A stretch of DNA of 64,000 nt from an uncultured Lachnospiraceae bacterium. Its GTDB lineage: Bacteria > Bacillota > Clostridia > Lachnospirales > Lachnospiraceae. Made by a program: the position numbers and the translations under genes. Location: contig CADBFP010000005.1 in assembly GCA_902793995.1 (NCBI GenBank), positions 1 through 64,000 of the forward strand, read 5' to 3'. Below, piece by piece: positions 55,343 through 63,897 of this stretch. The notes under the pieces were generated by a model. The model had not been told where the DNA came from. It searched no databases and was given only the letters and a program-made list of their open reading frames with translations. The first letter of the stretch is position 1. Each line of letters opens with the position of its first letter.

Positions 55343-55394
55343 CAAAAAAAGAGAGAGTTCAAATATGCTGATATATCAACGTATTTGAGCTCTC
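55343..55394 (-). terminator. Element-borne terminator now serving tRNA-Ser
   Basis: GAGAG-TTCAAATA pairs with TATTTGA-GCTCTC around 55353-55394. On the minus strand it is followed by seven T residues, directly after tRNA-Ser. It may also end int transcription. Confidence 0.7.
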
Positions 55395-55401
55395 ACTCCC
55401 C

Positions 55402-55423
55402 GCGGAGAAGGAGGGATTTGAAC
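55402..55423. repeat. attR
   Basis: The same 22 bases as attL, here forming the 3' end of tRNA-Ser (acceptor strand and part of the T arm). Confidence 0.85.
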
Positions 55424-55490
55424 CCTCGCGCCGGTCACCCGACCTACACCCTTAGCAGGGGCGCCTCTTCGGCCTCTTGAGTACTTCTCC
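55403..55490 (-). tRNA. tRNA-Ser(GCU)
   Basis: The 88-base gene has acceptor stem GGAGAAG/CTTCTCC, discriminator G, anticodon loop CTGCTAA with anticodon GCU, a long variable arm as in class II tRNA, and T loop GGTTCAAATCC. CCA is not encoded. The element is inserted at its 3' end and rebuilds it perfectly. Confidence 0.95.
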
Positions 55491-55536
55491 GAATTCCATA
55501 ATAATTATGAAACTTTCGCCTTGCGGCGCATCCCTA

Positions 55537-55566
55537 TTTATACAATACAGCTACATAGTTTGTCAA
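55537..55566 (-). promoter_or_regulatory. tRNA-Ser promoter
   Basis: On the minus strand TTGACA (55566-55561), an 18-base spacer and TATAAA (55542-55537), about 46 bases before the tRNA. Confidence 0.75.
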
Positions 55567-55613
55567 TCTTTTTTTGCGCAGGAAGGATGGTAGGAAAAGA
55601 ATGCGGGGGAGCA

Positions 55614-55672
55614 CCCTTCGACAGGCCCTTCGGCGGACCCTTCGACAGGCTCAGGGACCGCTCAGGGACCGG
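55614..55672. repeat. CCCTTCGACAGG-CTCAGGGACCG dispersed repeat
   Basis: Contains CCCTTCGACAGG twice, one followed by two CTCAGGGACCG units. Same family as 19331-19371. Confidence 0.75.
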
Positions 55673-55729
55673 CCCCTGCGGGATGGATTGCAAGAGCAAG
55701 CCGTAGAAGCGATTATCAAGCGCTCCCGC

Positions 55730-55758
55730 TTGCATTGAGAAACAAATCAAGCTACAAT
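55730..55758 (+). promoter_or_regulatory. Promoter of the DUF362 gene
   Basis: TTGCAT (55730-55735), a 17-base spacer and TACAAT (55753-55758). Confidence 0.6.
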
Positions 55759-55786
55759 GTTTACATATAAAAACAGGAGGTGTTTT

Positions 55787-56779
55787 ATGAAACGGATTAT
55801 GCCCGGCACGGGCGGCAACGTGTATACGCCTTATGAAGAACGAACAGGAAATGAATCCATCGTTTATTTCACCCGGGATTTATCCCCGGAGGGATTACAG
55901 AAGGTTTATGAAAAGATTAACGGGAGTATCGGCGGAAAGGTGGCGGTGAAGCTTCATACCGGGGAGAAGAACGGCCCCAATATCATCCCCCGAGACTGGG
56001 TGAAGGTCCTTCTGGAAAAGGATATCCCCGGAGCCGCCATCGTGGAGACCAATACCTATTATGTGGGAGACCGCTATACCACGGAGCAGCACCGGGAGAC
56101 CCTGAAGATAAACGGTTGGGATTTCGCTCCCGTGGATATTATGGACGAGACAGGGGTTACCACCCTGCCGGTCAAAGGGGGGAAATGGTTTAAGGAAATG
56201 ACCGTGGGAGCAACCCTGCCCCAGTATGATTCCTTCGTAGCTCTGACCCATTTTAAGGGCCATATGATGGGAGGATTCGGGGGATCCAACAAGAATATCG
56301 GCATCGGCTGCGCCGACGGACGAATCGGCAAGGCGGCCATCCATGCGCATCCGGGCCAGGGACAGTGGTCCATAGCGGAAGAGGAGCTGATGGAGCGGAT
56401 TGCAGAATCCACCAAGGCCACTGTGGACTATTTCGGGCGAAACATCTGCTATGTGAATGTAATGCGGAATATGTCTGTGTCCTGTGATTGCGAGGGGGTG
56501 GCGGCGGCGCCGGTGGTGACCCCCAATGTGGGGATTTTGGGTTCCCTGGATATTCTGGCCATCGATCAGGCCAGCGTGGATCTGATTTATGCCATGACGG
56601 AGGAGCAGCATCATGACCTGTGGGAGCGGATGGAAACCCGTCATGGATTCCGCCAGCTCAGTTATATGAAAGAACTGGGTATGGGGAATGATAAGTATGT
56701 GCTGATCGACTTGGATCATGACGAAGTGCGGATCTGCCCCAAGGAGGCGGTAAAGGATGTGAAGCCTTTTGAGGGGTAG
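55787..56779 (+). CDS. DUF362 domain-containing protein
   Basis: The 330-residue protein fits DUF362, a family of unknown biochemistry often joined to ferredoxin domains. Typical segments are GGKVAVKLHTGEKNGPN, ALTHFKGHMMGGFGGSNKNI and CDCEGVAAAPVVTPNVGIL with DILAIDQASVDL. There is no fused 4Fe-4S ferredoxin here, although a CDC pair near residue 233 is present. The start at 55787 follows CAGGAGG; an ATG ten codons upstream is poorer. It is single and convergent with the peptidase gene. Confidence 0.85.
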   Translation: MKRIMPGTGGNVYTPYEERTGNESIVYFTRDLSPEGLQKVYEKINGSIGGKVAVKLHTGEKNGPNIIPRDWVKVLLEKDIPGAAIVETNTYYVGDRYTTEQHRETLKINGWDFAPVDIMDETGVTTLPVKGGKWFKEMTVGATLPQYDSFVALTHFKGHMMGGFGGSNKNIGIGCADGRIGKAAIHAHPGQGQWSIAEEELMERIAESTKATVDYFGRNICYVNVMRNMSVSCDCEGVAAAPVVTPNVGILGSLDILAIDQASVDLIYAMTEEQHHDLWERMETRHGFRQLSYMKELGMGNDKYVLIDLDHDEVRICPKEAVKDVKPFEG

Positions 56780-56790
56780 GATGTAAGTCG

Positions 56791-56837
56791 CTCCCCTCCG
56801 GCCCTGTGGGCCACCTCCCCCCTCGTCAGGGGGGAGG
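56791..56837. repeat. Hairpin repeat between convergent genes
   Basis: CCTCCCCCC (56814-56822) pairs with GGGGGGAGG (56829-56837). With the preceding CTCCGGCCCTGTGGGCCAC it forms a unit I recall as a common intergenic repeat in gut Clostridia. It may terminate both genes. Confidence 0.55.
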
Positions 56838-56844
56838 CTGGGGG

Positions 56845-57969
56845 TTAGCCAAAATGCCCCAGCACCAGGCCCATGCCCAGGGCCAAACCGGGCTTTAAGG
56901 AGTTTATCTCCAGCCATTCCTCCCGGGTGTGTTCTCCGTCCCCGTTATATAAACCGAAGGTGACGGCGGGAATGCCCAGGGAGAGAGGGATATTGGCATC
57001 CGTGGAGCTGGAACGGTGGGGAGCCGGATGTCCCAGGGTGGCAGACAATGCCTCGCCGCAGCGGTCCCAAAGGGCCTGCCGGGCCTCCGGATTCACAGCG
57101 CCGCCGCAGGGCCGCTGGCCGATGAGTTCGGTTTCGAATTGCGCATCGGCGCCGGCTTGCTCCGCCAGGATCTGTTGGAACTGCTCCCGCATCATGGCCA
57201 GGGCCTTTTCATCATCCGAGCGGTATTCGTAAAGCATTTCCGCATGCTGGGCAATGGAATTGACGGTGGTGCCTCCGGAAATGGTGCCCACATTGTAAGT
57301 GGTTTTCTGATCTGCCCAGTCCGGCAGATTCTGGCGGTAGAGCCGCTCGATCAAAAGAGCCAGATGATGGATGGCATTGGGATTGCCGAAGGCACTGTAG
57401 GAATGGCCGCCTATGGTAGAGACCTTCACCCGCCAGCGCTCGGAACCTACTGCCCGGGTCACCAGGCCTCCGGCCATGGTGCCGTCGAAGGAAATCACTT
57501 CCTTGATGCGGCCAGCGTAGTCCTTCATCAGCTGGCGGACGCCTTTCAGGTTTCCCAAGCCTTCCTCGCAGCTGTTGAGAACGAAGAGAACCGGCTCCCG
57601 GGGGACAAGACTCTGCTCCAAAACATAGCGGATGATGCTCATAATGGCCACCACATTGGCGGTATCGTCTCCCACGCCGGGGGCGTAAAGTTTGCCTTCC
57701 GCCTCCGCGACAGGCAGAGGTGTCAAATCCGGAAAAACCACATCCGTGTGAGCCATATAGACGGTAATATCGTCCCGGCCTTCACAGCCCAGGGGCAGGA
57801 GCACATTTTTGGCCTCGTCCACCATGACGCCTGAGGCGCCGGCCGTTTCCAGGTAGTCTTTAATGAATGCCACCCGCTGATCCTCCTGGTGGGAGGGGGC
57901 GGGAATGGCGGCCAGGGTTTTGAGGAGCTTAAGATGTTCTTCAAAATGAGCGTCGATCCAGGTTTTCAT
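56845..57969 (-). CDS. M20 family metallopeptidase
   Basis: M20 enzymes are cytosolic dizinc amino- or dipeptidases and deacylases. The 374-residue protein shows the metal sites in order: AHTDVVF, GVGDDTAN (bridging Asp), NSCEEG (catalytic and metal Glu) and a late H segment GDGEHTREEW. The dimerisation domain includes GGHSYSAFGNPNA. The exact substrate is not known. The ribosome site is AAAGGA. Confidence 0.9.
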   Translation of the reverse strand: MKTWIDAHFEEHLKLLKTLAAIPAPSHQEDQRVAFIKDYLETAGASGVMVDEAKNVLLPLGCEGRDDITVYMAHTDVVFPDLTPLPVAEAEGKLYAPGVGDDTANVVAIMSIIRYVLEQSLVPREPVLFVLNSCEEGLGNLKGVRQLMKDYAGRIKEVISFDGTMAGGLVTRAVGSERWRVKVSTIGGHSYSAFGNPNAIHHLALLIERLYRQNLPDWADQKTTYNVGTISGGTTVNSIAQHAEMLYEYRSDDEKALAMMREQFQQILAEQAGADAQFETELIGQRPCGGAVNPEARQALWDRCGEALSATLGHPAPHRSSSTDANIPLSLGIPAVTFGLYNGDGEHTREEWLEINSLKPGLALGMGLVLGHFG

Positions 57970-58020
57970 GATGAGGTCCTTTCTTTTTTGGTGGGGGTGA
58001 GTCGCCCTCGCACGTCACGG

Positions 58021-58098
58021 CCCTTCGACAAGCCCTTCGACAAGCCCTTCGACACCCTTCGACAAGCTCAGGGACCGCTCAGGGACCGCTCAGGGACC
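58021..58098. repeat. Multiplied CCCTTCGACAAG / CTCAGGGACCG repeat
   Basis: Four CCCTTCGACA units and three CTCAGGGACC units lie in tandem. It is the longest copy of the family in this window. A further hairpin, CCCTCTCC/GGAGAGGG, follows at 58105-58128. Confidence 0.8.
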
Positions 58099-58143
58099 AT
58101 GCCACCCTCTCCTGCGTCCGGGAGAGGGCAAGGGGGTAGTTTT

Positions 58144-58605
58144 ATGAATTATAATTTGTTAACAAAATCTTTACAGGCGCTGCTGGAGGGAGTACCCTAT
58201 CCCGTGGCAAATTTAGCCAATGCGGCAGCCTTTATCTGGGAGTCGGCGGACCGTCTCAACTGGGCCGGCTTCTACTTGACTGAGCAAAATGCCGCCGGGG
58301 AAAAAGTGCTGGCTCTGGGCCCTTTCCAGGGACGGCCGGCTTGTATTGAAATTCCCTGGGGCAAGGGGGTCTGCGGCACGGCCGCAGCTCTGGACGAGCC
58401 TCAGCGGGTGGAGGATGTGCATCAATTTCCCGGCCATATTGCCTGCGATGCCGCCTCGGCCTCGGAACTGGTCATCCCCTTGCATAATCAGGCGGGGGAG
58501 GTCATCGGAGTGCTGGATCTGGACAGCCCGGAAAAGGGACGCTTTACCCCGGAAGATCTGGAAGGGTTTCAGGCGCTGGCCAGGGTGATCGAGGGCTGCC
58601 TTTAG
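58144..58605 (+). CDS. msrC: Free methionine-(R)-sulfoxide reductase (GAF domain)
   Basis: The enzyme reduces free methionine-R-sulfoxide with thioredoxin. The 153-residue GAF protein keeps all three cysteines at 67, 77 and 101, with the same spacing (10 and 24) as Cys84, 94 and 118 of the E. coli enzyme. Segments NWAGFYL, GPFQGRPACIEIPWGKGVCG and HIACDAAS are diagnostic. The ATG at 58144 has AGGGGG upstream; the open frame upstream is only repeat sequence. Confidence 0.95.
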   Translation: MNYNLLTKSLQALLEGVPYPVANLANAAAFIWESADRLNWAGFYLTEQNAAGEKVLALGPFQGRPACIEIPWGKGVCGTAAALDEPQRVEDVHQFPGHIACDAASASELVIPLHNQAGEVIGVLDLDSPEKGRFTPEDLEGFQALARVIEGCL

Positions 58606-58613
58606 GCAGCAGG

Positions 58614-58669
58614 CCCTTCGACAGCCCTTCGACAGGCTCAGGGACCGCTCAGGGACCACTCAGGGACCA
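58614..58669. repeat. CCCTTCGACAGG / CTCAGGGACC repeat entering the rhomboid gene
   Basis: Two CCCTTCGACAG units are followed by three CTCAGGGACC units. The last CTCAGGG supplies the TGA stop (58660-58662, minus strand) and the two or three last codons of the rhomboid gene. Confidence 0.8.
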
Positions 58670-59283
58670 CCCAAGGAGCGTTTGCGGCGCAGCAGCAGGA
58701 GGGCCAGCAGAAAGCCTATGGCCAGGCCGCTTAAGTGGGCGGCATCGTCCACGGCTTCGTTTACCCCGTGATACAGGGACAAAATCAGCATCAGCGCAAC
58801 CTGAGGGAGGGACAAAGAGCCCACCCATTCTTTGGCAAAAAGGCCCGCAAAAACCACGGCGCCCATGAGACCGAAGACGGCGCCGGAGGCTCCGGCGGAA
58901 ACCACCTCCTGGCCTGTTTTTACATGCCATAACTGGGAGACCAGGTTGGCCCCCAGGCCGGAAAGAAGATAAATCAATAGGACGCGCCAGTGGCCAAGGC
59001 CCTTTTCCAAAAGCGTCCCCAGGGCAAAGAGCACCAGCATGTTGCTCCCCAGATGGGCTATGCCGAAATGCAGGAACAGACTGGTAAACAGCCGCCAATA
59101 TTCCCCTTTATCACGGACGGCGGAGGTGAGCATGGCTCCCCAGCGGTATAAGTGGCGGGCATTTTCCGAAGGTCCCCCTATTTCCACCAAAAGGAAAAGG
59201 AGGCAGTTGACAGCCATCAGCCCGATAACCACAAAGGGAGCGTTTTTGATTTTGTTTAATCGATATTGATCCATATTACTCAT
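58660..59283 (-). CDS. Rhomboid family intramembrane serine protease
   Basis: Rhomboids cut membrane helices within the bilayer. The 207-residue protein has about six helices, GASG with Ser133 as nucleophile, His183 as partner, and the HLGSNM motif (77-82) of the second helix. The last residues (GGP) come from a dispersed repeat. It follows the PLC gene by 3 bases. The substrate is unknown. Confidence 0.92.
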   Translation of the reverse strand: MSNMDQYRLNKIKNAPFVVIGLMAVNCLLFLLVEIGGPSENARHLYRWGAMLTSAVRDKGEYWRLFTSLFLHFGIAHLGSNMLVLFALGTLLEKGLGHWRVLLIYLLSGLGANLVSQLWHVKTGQEVVSAGASGAVFGLMGAVVFAGLFAKEWVGSLSLPQVALMLILSLYHGVNEAVDDAAHLSGLAIGFLLALLLLRRKRSLGGP

Positions 59284-59286
59284 CCG

Positions 59287-60330
59287 TTAAGGGCGATTGA
59301 AGTTCTGATCGTAAATCTTCGCCGCCAAAGGCGCTGTGCCGAAATCCATAATGACCCAGCCGCATTGATCCGGCAGGCCTTCATACATGGATAGCCGCTT
59401 GTTCAAATCCTTGGCAAAACCATAGGGCCGGCCCAGGGCGGCGCTGCCCCGGGTGCTCAGAAAATGCAGGGCCAGGGTATCGGCGCCGTAGGAGGCATTG
59501 TGCAGGCCCGCCGTAAATGCCTTCCATTTCTCCTCGGCCGGATATTTATAGCGATCCTGTACCCAAAGGGTGTAAAGAATATGAGAGCTTAAGGCCTGCC
59601 CCGGCTGCGCCTGGGCGGCGGTGTTCGATTCCATCTCCTCCGTATTCCCCTGGTCCGTCCAGATTAAAGGAATGCCGGCCTCTTCTTCCCACTGCCCTTC
59701 GTCCTGATAACGCCGCAGCAGCACGATTTTTCCCCGGGCTTCCTCCAAAGGCGGGAAGTGATCCGTCAGCAGCCACACGGAAGGGGCGGTATTGATATAA
59801 CGGTGCAGAATCTTCTGGAAATCCGCTATGCTTTCTTCTCCATCCTCCTGCTTCACCGCAAAGAGAATGGTTTCCGTGGGATGCTCCCGCAGGAAGGTCC
59901 GGCATTCCTCCAGCACATCCTCTAAATACAGATTGGCGCTGAAGAGCTGGGAACCCCGCTTGCAGCGCATGGAGCCGTGGGTCAGCACCAGCTTGTCCTT
60001 TTCCACGGCCAGGCGGATATCCAGATAGCGGAAACCCGCCTGCAGCTGGGCGGAGATGCTCTTGGTCTGGCACTTGGCAAAGAAAGCCATCTGCACATAA
60101 GTGGCGGCGGAGTCGTGGGTGCCGGGCAGAGAGATTTCGTTAAGGCGCAGATCATCCGGCAGCTTTGCCATCCAGTCTGCGGAGCCGGGCACCACTTCTC
60201 CCTTATCCCGCTGCAGCATGGGAGAAAAGAAAATATAGCCGCCCCCCAAAAGCAGGAGGATGAGGAGCGTAAGCCCAAAAATCATCAAAACCCTGCGGGG
60301 ACCGGAAACCGTGGAAACGCGGCCTTTCAT
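59287..60330 (-). CDS. Phosphatidylinositol-specific phospholipase C-like protein
   Basis: The 347-residue protein has an N-terminal membrane anchor (about 12-36) and a PI-PLC X-type domain outside. Catalytic His72 (PGTHDSA) and His118 (LTHGS) and the RYLDIRL segment are visible. Bacterial PI-PLCs cleave phosphatidylinositol or its glycans. It overlaps the murG stop by 4 bases. Its substrate in this organism is unknown. Confidence 0.85.
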   Translation of the reverse strand: MKGRVSTVSGPRRVLMIFGLTLLILLLLGGGYIFFSPMLQRDKGEVVPGSADWMAKLPDDLRLNEISLPGTHDSAATYVQMAFFAKCQTKSISAQLQAGFRYLDIRLAVEKDKLVLTHGSMRCKRGSQLFSANLYLEDVLEECRTFLREHPTETILFAVKQEDGEESIADFQKILHRYINTAPSVWLLTDHFPPLEEARGKIVLLRRYQDEGQWEEEAGIPLIWTDQGNTEEMESNTAAQAQPGQALSSHILYTLWVQDRYKYPAEEKWKAFTAGLHNASYGADTLALHFLSTRGSAALGRPYGFAKDLNKRLSMYEGLPDQCGWVIMDFGTAPLAAKIYDQNFNRP

Positions 60331-61409
60331 AGCATGGTTCCTCCGGAGCCGCCGGTGACATGGTCGATGCGGTCGCAGATAAAGCCGGCGGCATTGCTGG
60401 CGCTGCTTTGGGCCATGGCCTCCTGATAACGGGCCCGGTTTCCGTACAAATCCAGCAGCTCCTGCACCAGACGGGCCGGTGTCAGATCCTCCTGCTCCAC
60501 CATTTTGGCAAAGCCCTGGGCAGCGAAAGACTCCGCATTTAAAATCTGATCCCCCCGGGAGGCACTGCGGGGGAAGGGCACCAAAAGAGCCGGAATTTTC
60601 AGGAATAAGAGTTCGCAGATGGCATTGGCACCGGCCCGGGAGAAGGCGATGTCCGTCAGGGCGAAGACATCTTTCATTTCCCCGGAGAGAAACTCAAATT
60701 GCACATAGCCCGGCCGGGCGGCGCTTTTCTCCAGCTTGCCCTTGCCGCACAGATGGACAATATTAAAATGGGGCAGCAGCTCCGGCAAAGCCTCCCGCAG
60801 CATTTCGTTTAGGGCCTGAGCCCCCAGACTGCCGCCTATCTGCAGCAGCACCGGTTTTTCCCCGGAAAAGCCGGTAAGCTTCAGGGCTGCTTCCCGGCTG
60901 CCCTGCTTTAGCTCCTCCCGGATGGGACAGCCGCTTACAAAGGAACGCCCCTCCGGCAGATCTTTTAAGGTTTCCGGGAAGTTGCAGAATATCTGGTCCG
61001 CATCCTTAAAGCAAAGTTTATTGGCCAGGCCGGGGCTCATATCGGATTCGTGGAGAAACACAGGAATTCCCAGCTTTTTGGCTGCCTTTACCACCGGCAG
61101 GGAAACAAAGCCTCCTTTGGCAAAAACCAGAGCAGGCTTTTCTTCCTGAAGGATCTTTTTGGCCTCGCCGATGCCTTTGATGACCCGGAAGGGATCCGTC
61201 AGATTTTTCAGGCTGAAATAGCGGCGCAGCTTGCCGGTGGAGACGCTGCGGTAGGGGATGTGCTCCCCCTCCACCATGTCTTTTTCCAGGCCGTCGTGGG
61301 AACCGATATAGGAGATTTCGTAGCCCCGCCGCTCCAGTTCCGCCGCCAGGGCGAAGTTGGGGGTTACATGGCCGGCGGAGCCACCGCCGGTAAGGATTAT
61401 TTTTTTCAT
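60327..61409 (-). CDS. murG: UDP-N-acetylglucosamine--N-acetylmuramyl-(pentapeptide) transferase MurG
   Basis: MurG adds GlcNAc to lipid I to make lipid II for peptidoglycan. The 360-residue protein has GGGSAGHVTPNFALA at residue 7, the donor-binding region LLQIGGSLGAQALNE and the FSRAGANAICELLFL motif. The ATG at 61409 follows GAGGAG; the open frame extends 55 codons upstream without a start in context. It is not in a division cell wall cluster but with PLC and rhomboid genes. Confidence 0.95.
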   Translation of the reverse strand: MKKIILTGGGSAGHVTPNFALAAELERRGYEISYIGSHDGLEKDMVEGEHIPYRSVSTGKLRRYFSLKNLTDPFRVIKGIGEAKKILQEEKPALVFAKGGFVSLPVVKAAKKLGIPVFLHESDMSPGLANKLCFKDADQIFCNFPETLKDLPEGRSFVSGCPIREELKQGSREAALKLTGFSGEKPVLLQIGGSLGAQALNEMLREALPELLPHFNIVHLCGKGKLEKSAARPGYVQFEFLSGEMKDVFALTDIAFSRAGANAICELLFLKIPALLVPFPRSASRGDQILNAESFAAQGFAKMVEQEDLTPARLVQELLDLYGNRARYQEAMAQSSASNAAGFICDRIDHVTGGSGGTML

Positions 61410-61513
61410 ACAAACGATGCTCCTCGCAGGTATTGTACAGGCATCATAGCATAGTCCGCTTTTTATTTCCAGTAGGGGGATGGGGATAGGGGGGGAGAAT
61501 AAGAATTTCCCGG

Positions 61514-61542
61514 TTGGCAGGGAAGCAAATAAATAGTATAAT
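61514..61542 (+). promoter_or_regulatory. Promoter of the metallohydrolase gene
   Basis: TTGGCA (61514-61519), a 17-base spacer and TATAAT (61537-61542). Confidence 0.75.
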
Positions 61543-61566
61543 AAAATAAAGGAAGAAAACATTACG

Positions 61567-62544
61567 ATGGACATAGAAAGATTGGAGGCCCAGCTGCGCC
61601 GGGAGAAAAGGCGTCAGGAAAGGCAAAGGAAACGAAAGCGGCGCCTGCTTTGGCTGCCCGGTGCGCTTCTGCTGCTGGTCCTGGGACTGGGCTGGGCACT
61701 TCTCTGGGGGCCCCTGAAGCCCCGGCAAAAAACACAGCTTTGGGACAAAGCCGCTTCCCCCGAGGCGCCGCTTCCCGGGGAACGGGCCCGGATCCGCCTG
61801 CTGGATGTGGGCCAGGGCCTGGGCATCCTCATTGAATCCCGGGGGGAAGCCATGCTGATAGACGGGGGCGGCGGCAAAGCCTCCGCCAAAACCGTGGCTA
61901 CGCTGATGGCCCTGGGGATTTCCCGGCTGAAATACATCCTGCTGACTCATTATGACACGGATCATATAGGCGGAGCCATCGGCGCCCTGGAAGCGGTAGG
62001 GGCGGAAATGGTGCTGGGGCCGGATTATGCGGCGGATACCCGCTCCTATCGATCCTTAAAGAGCCGACTGGAGGCGGCGGGACAAGCTCTGGTTCATCCG
62101 GTGCCGGGCACGGTTTATCCCCTGGGAAGCTGCGAATGCCTGGTGCTGGGGCCTTTAAAGATTCATGATAACGAAAACGACAATTCCCTCGTGCTGCGGA
62201 TCACGGACGGCGCCCATTCCCTGCTGGTGACCGGGGATGCGGAGGCGGCCGGGGAGGCGGAGCTGGTAAAAGAATGGGGCCGGCAGTTAAAAAGCGACAT
62301 TTATGTGGCAGGGCATCACGGCAGTTATACCTCCAGCACGGAGGCCTTCCTGGCCCGGGTAAAACCCGCCTTTCTGCTTCTTGGCTGCGGGGCGGGCAAT
62401 GAATACGGCCACCCCCATGAACAGGCCCTGCAGCGGCTGAAAAAAACGGGGGCCTCCCTCTGGCGGACGGACAGTCAGGGCGATATCCTGCTGTTCTGGA
62501 CGGAAGAGGGCATTATCTGGGAAAAAGAAGCGGCAGCTTGGTAG
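61567..62544 (+). CDS. ComEC/Rec2-like metallo-beta-lactamase fold protein
   Basis: The 325-residue protein has a basic N-terminus, a membrane anchor (about 27-49) and an exported MBL domain similar to the C-terminal domain of ComEC. The metal motif [10 protein letters not shown] has His128, Asp130, Asp132 and His133; later GDAEA and AGHHGS complete the site. Many such proteins act as nucleases or hydrolases of unknown target. No ComEC channel domain is present. Confidence 0.88.
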   Translation: MDIERLEAQLRREKRRQERQRKRKRRLLWLPGALLLLVLGLGWALLWGPLKPRQKTQLWDKAASPEAPLPGERARIRLLDVGQGLGILIESRGEAMLIDGGGGKASAKTVATLMALGISRLKYILLTHYDTDHIGGAIGALEAVGAEMVLGPDYAADTRSYRSLKSRLEAAGQALVHPVPGTVYPLGSCECLVLGPLKIHDNENDNSLVLRITDGAHSLLVTGDAEAAGEAELVKEWGRQLKSDIYVAGHHGSYTSSTEAFLARVKPAFLLLGCGAGNEYGHPHEQALQRLKKTGASLWRTDSQGDILLFWTEEGIIWEKEAAAW

Positions 62545-62569
62545 AATCATACTAATAAGGAGACGAAAT

Positions 62570-63892
62570 ATGCTGACATTGGACACAAGCAAGGCAAAGC
62601 CTTTTCTGCAGGCGGGTTGGAAAGAACTCCTGGCGGAGGCCTCCGTGGCGGAAACGCTGCTGAAGGACAAAACCGGTCCGGGCCATGATTTTGTGGGCTG
62701 GCTGGATCTGCCGGAGGGTTATGATAAGGAAGAATATGCCCGTATCAAAGCGGCAGCGGAGCGGATCCGGGAGGATTCGGAAGTGCTGGTGGTGATTGGG
62801 ATAGGCGGATCTTATCTAGGGGCCCGGGCGGTGATGGAGGCCCTAAGGCCGGTGATCGGGGTGCCCCTGGACGGCTATCCGGAGGTCTATTTTGCCGGCC
62901 ATCAGATCAGCGCCACCTATATGCGGGCCCTGCAGAAAGCCATCCGGGGGCGGAAGTTCTCCATCAATGTGATTTCCAAGTCCGGCACCACCACGGAGCC
63001 GGCCATTGCCTTCCGCCTGCTGAAGCGCCAGCTGGAGGAGCAGCTGGGGAAGGAGGAGGCGGCCAGGCGGATTTATGCCACCACGGACAAGGCCCGGGGG
63101 GCTTTGAAAAAGCTGGCGGAGCAGGAGGGCTACGAATGCTTTGTGGTGCCGGATGATGTGGGCGGGCGCTACAGCGTGCTGACGGCCGTAGGGCTTTTGC
63201 CTCTGGCGGCAGGCGGCATTGACACGGATGCCCTCCTTAAAGGGGCGGCGGATATGCGGCGGCGGATTCAGAATGCCCCCGGGGAGAATCCCGCCGTGGA
63301 ATATGCGGCCCTGCGGAACGGACTGCTGCGCCAGGGGAAACTGGTGGAAATCCTGGCCAATTACGAGCCGGGCCTGCATTATGTAGGCGAATGGTGGAAG
63401 CAGCTGTACGGCGAAAGCGAAGGCAAGGACGGGAAGGGCATCTTCCCTGCAGCCGTGGATCTGACCACGGATTTGCACTCCATGGGTCAGTATATCCAGG
63501 ACGGCAACCGCATTTTGATGGAAACGGTAATCTGTGCGGAAAAATCCGCCCTGCCGGTGCTGCTGGAGGAAGAAGCGGAGGATCTGGACGGCCTGAATTA
63601 TCTGGCAGGAAAGACCATGGATTTCGTGAATGAAAGCGCCATGAAGGGCACCATGCTGGCTCACCTGGACGGAGGCGTGCCCGTGACCCGGATCTGTCTG
63701 GACGAAATAGACGCCTACAGCCTGGGAGAATTGATTTATTTCTTTGAATATGCCTGTGGGGTGAGCGGCTATATTCTGGGGGTGAATCCCTTTGACCAGC
63801 CCGGGGTGGAAAGCTATAAGAAAAATATGTTTGCCCTTTTAGGCAAGCCGGGCTACGAGGCCGCCGGCGAGGAATTGCGCAAGAGGTTATAA
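62570..63892 (+). CDS. pgi: Glucose-6-phosphate isomerase
   Basis: Pgi interconverts glucose-6-phosphate and fructose-6-phosphate in glycolysis. The 440-residue length is typical for Bacillota. Motifs [30 protein letters not shown], and [13 protein letters not shown] are clear. It lies 25 bases after the metallohydrolase with AAGGAG as ribosome site. Confidence 0.96.
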   Translation: MLTLDTSKAKPFLQAGWKELLAEASVAETLLKDKTGPGHDFVGWLDLPEGYDKEEYARIKAAAERIREDSEVLVVIGIGGSYLGARAVMEALRPVIGVPLDGYPEVYFAGHQISATYMRALQKAIRGRKFSINVISKSGTTTEPAIAFRLLKRQLEEQLGKEEAARRIYATTDKARGALKKLAEQEGYECFVVPDDVGGRYSVLTAVGLLPLAAGGIDTDALLKGAADMRRRIQNAPGENPAVEYAALRNGLLRQGKLVEILANYEPGLHYVGEWWKQLYGESEGKDGKGIFPAAVDLTTDLHSMGQYIQDGNRILMETVICAEKSALPVLLEEEAEDLDGLNYLAGKTMDFVNESAMKGTMLAHLDGGVPVTRICLDEIDAYSLGELIYFFEYACGVSGYILGVNPFDQPGVESYKKNMFALLGKPGYEAAGEELRKRL

Positions 63893-63897
63893 GGCGT

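Larger units (their letters stand above)
37952..55423. mobile_element. Integrative mobilizable element in tRNA-Ser(GCU)
   Basis: A 22-base direct repeat, GCGGAGAAGGAGGGATTTGAAC, bounds about 17.45 kb. The right copy is inside the 3' end of tRNA-Ser and the left copy is beside the old tRNA terminator. A tyrosine recombinase gene ends 107 bases before the tRNA, the usual arrangement. The element carries a relaxase, MobC, VapE ATPase and a sigma-like regulator, plus a restriction-modification operon as cargo. I found no type IV secretion, coupling protein or clear excisionase, so it is mobilizable rather than self-transmissible. Confidence 0.85.

Noticed and set aside
37952..55423. Self-transmissible ICE
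   Set aside because: No VirB4, coupling protein or other transfer channel gene was found in the element.
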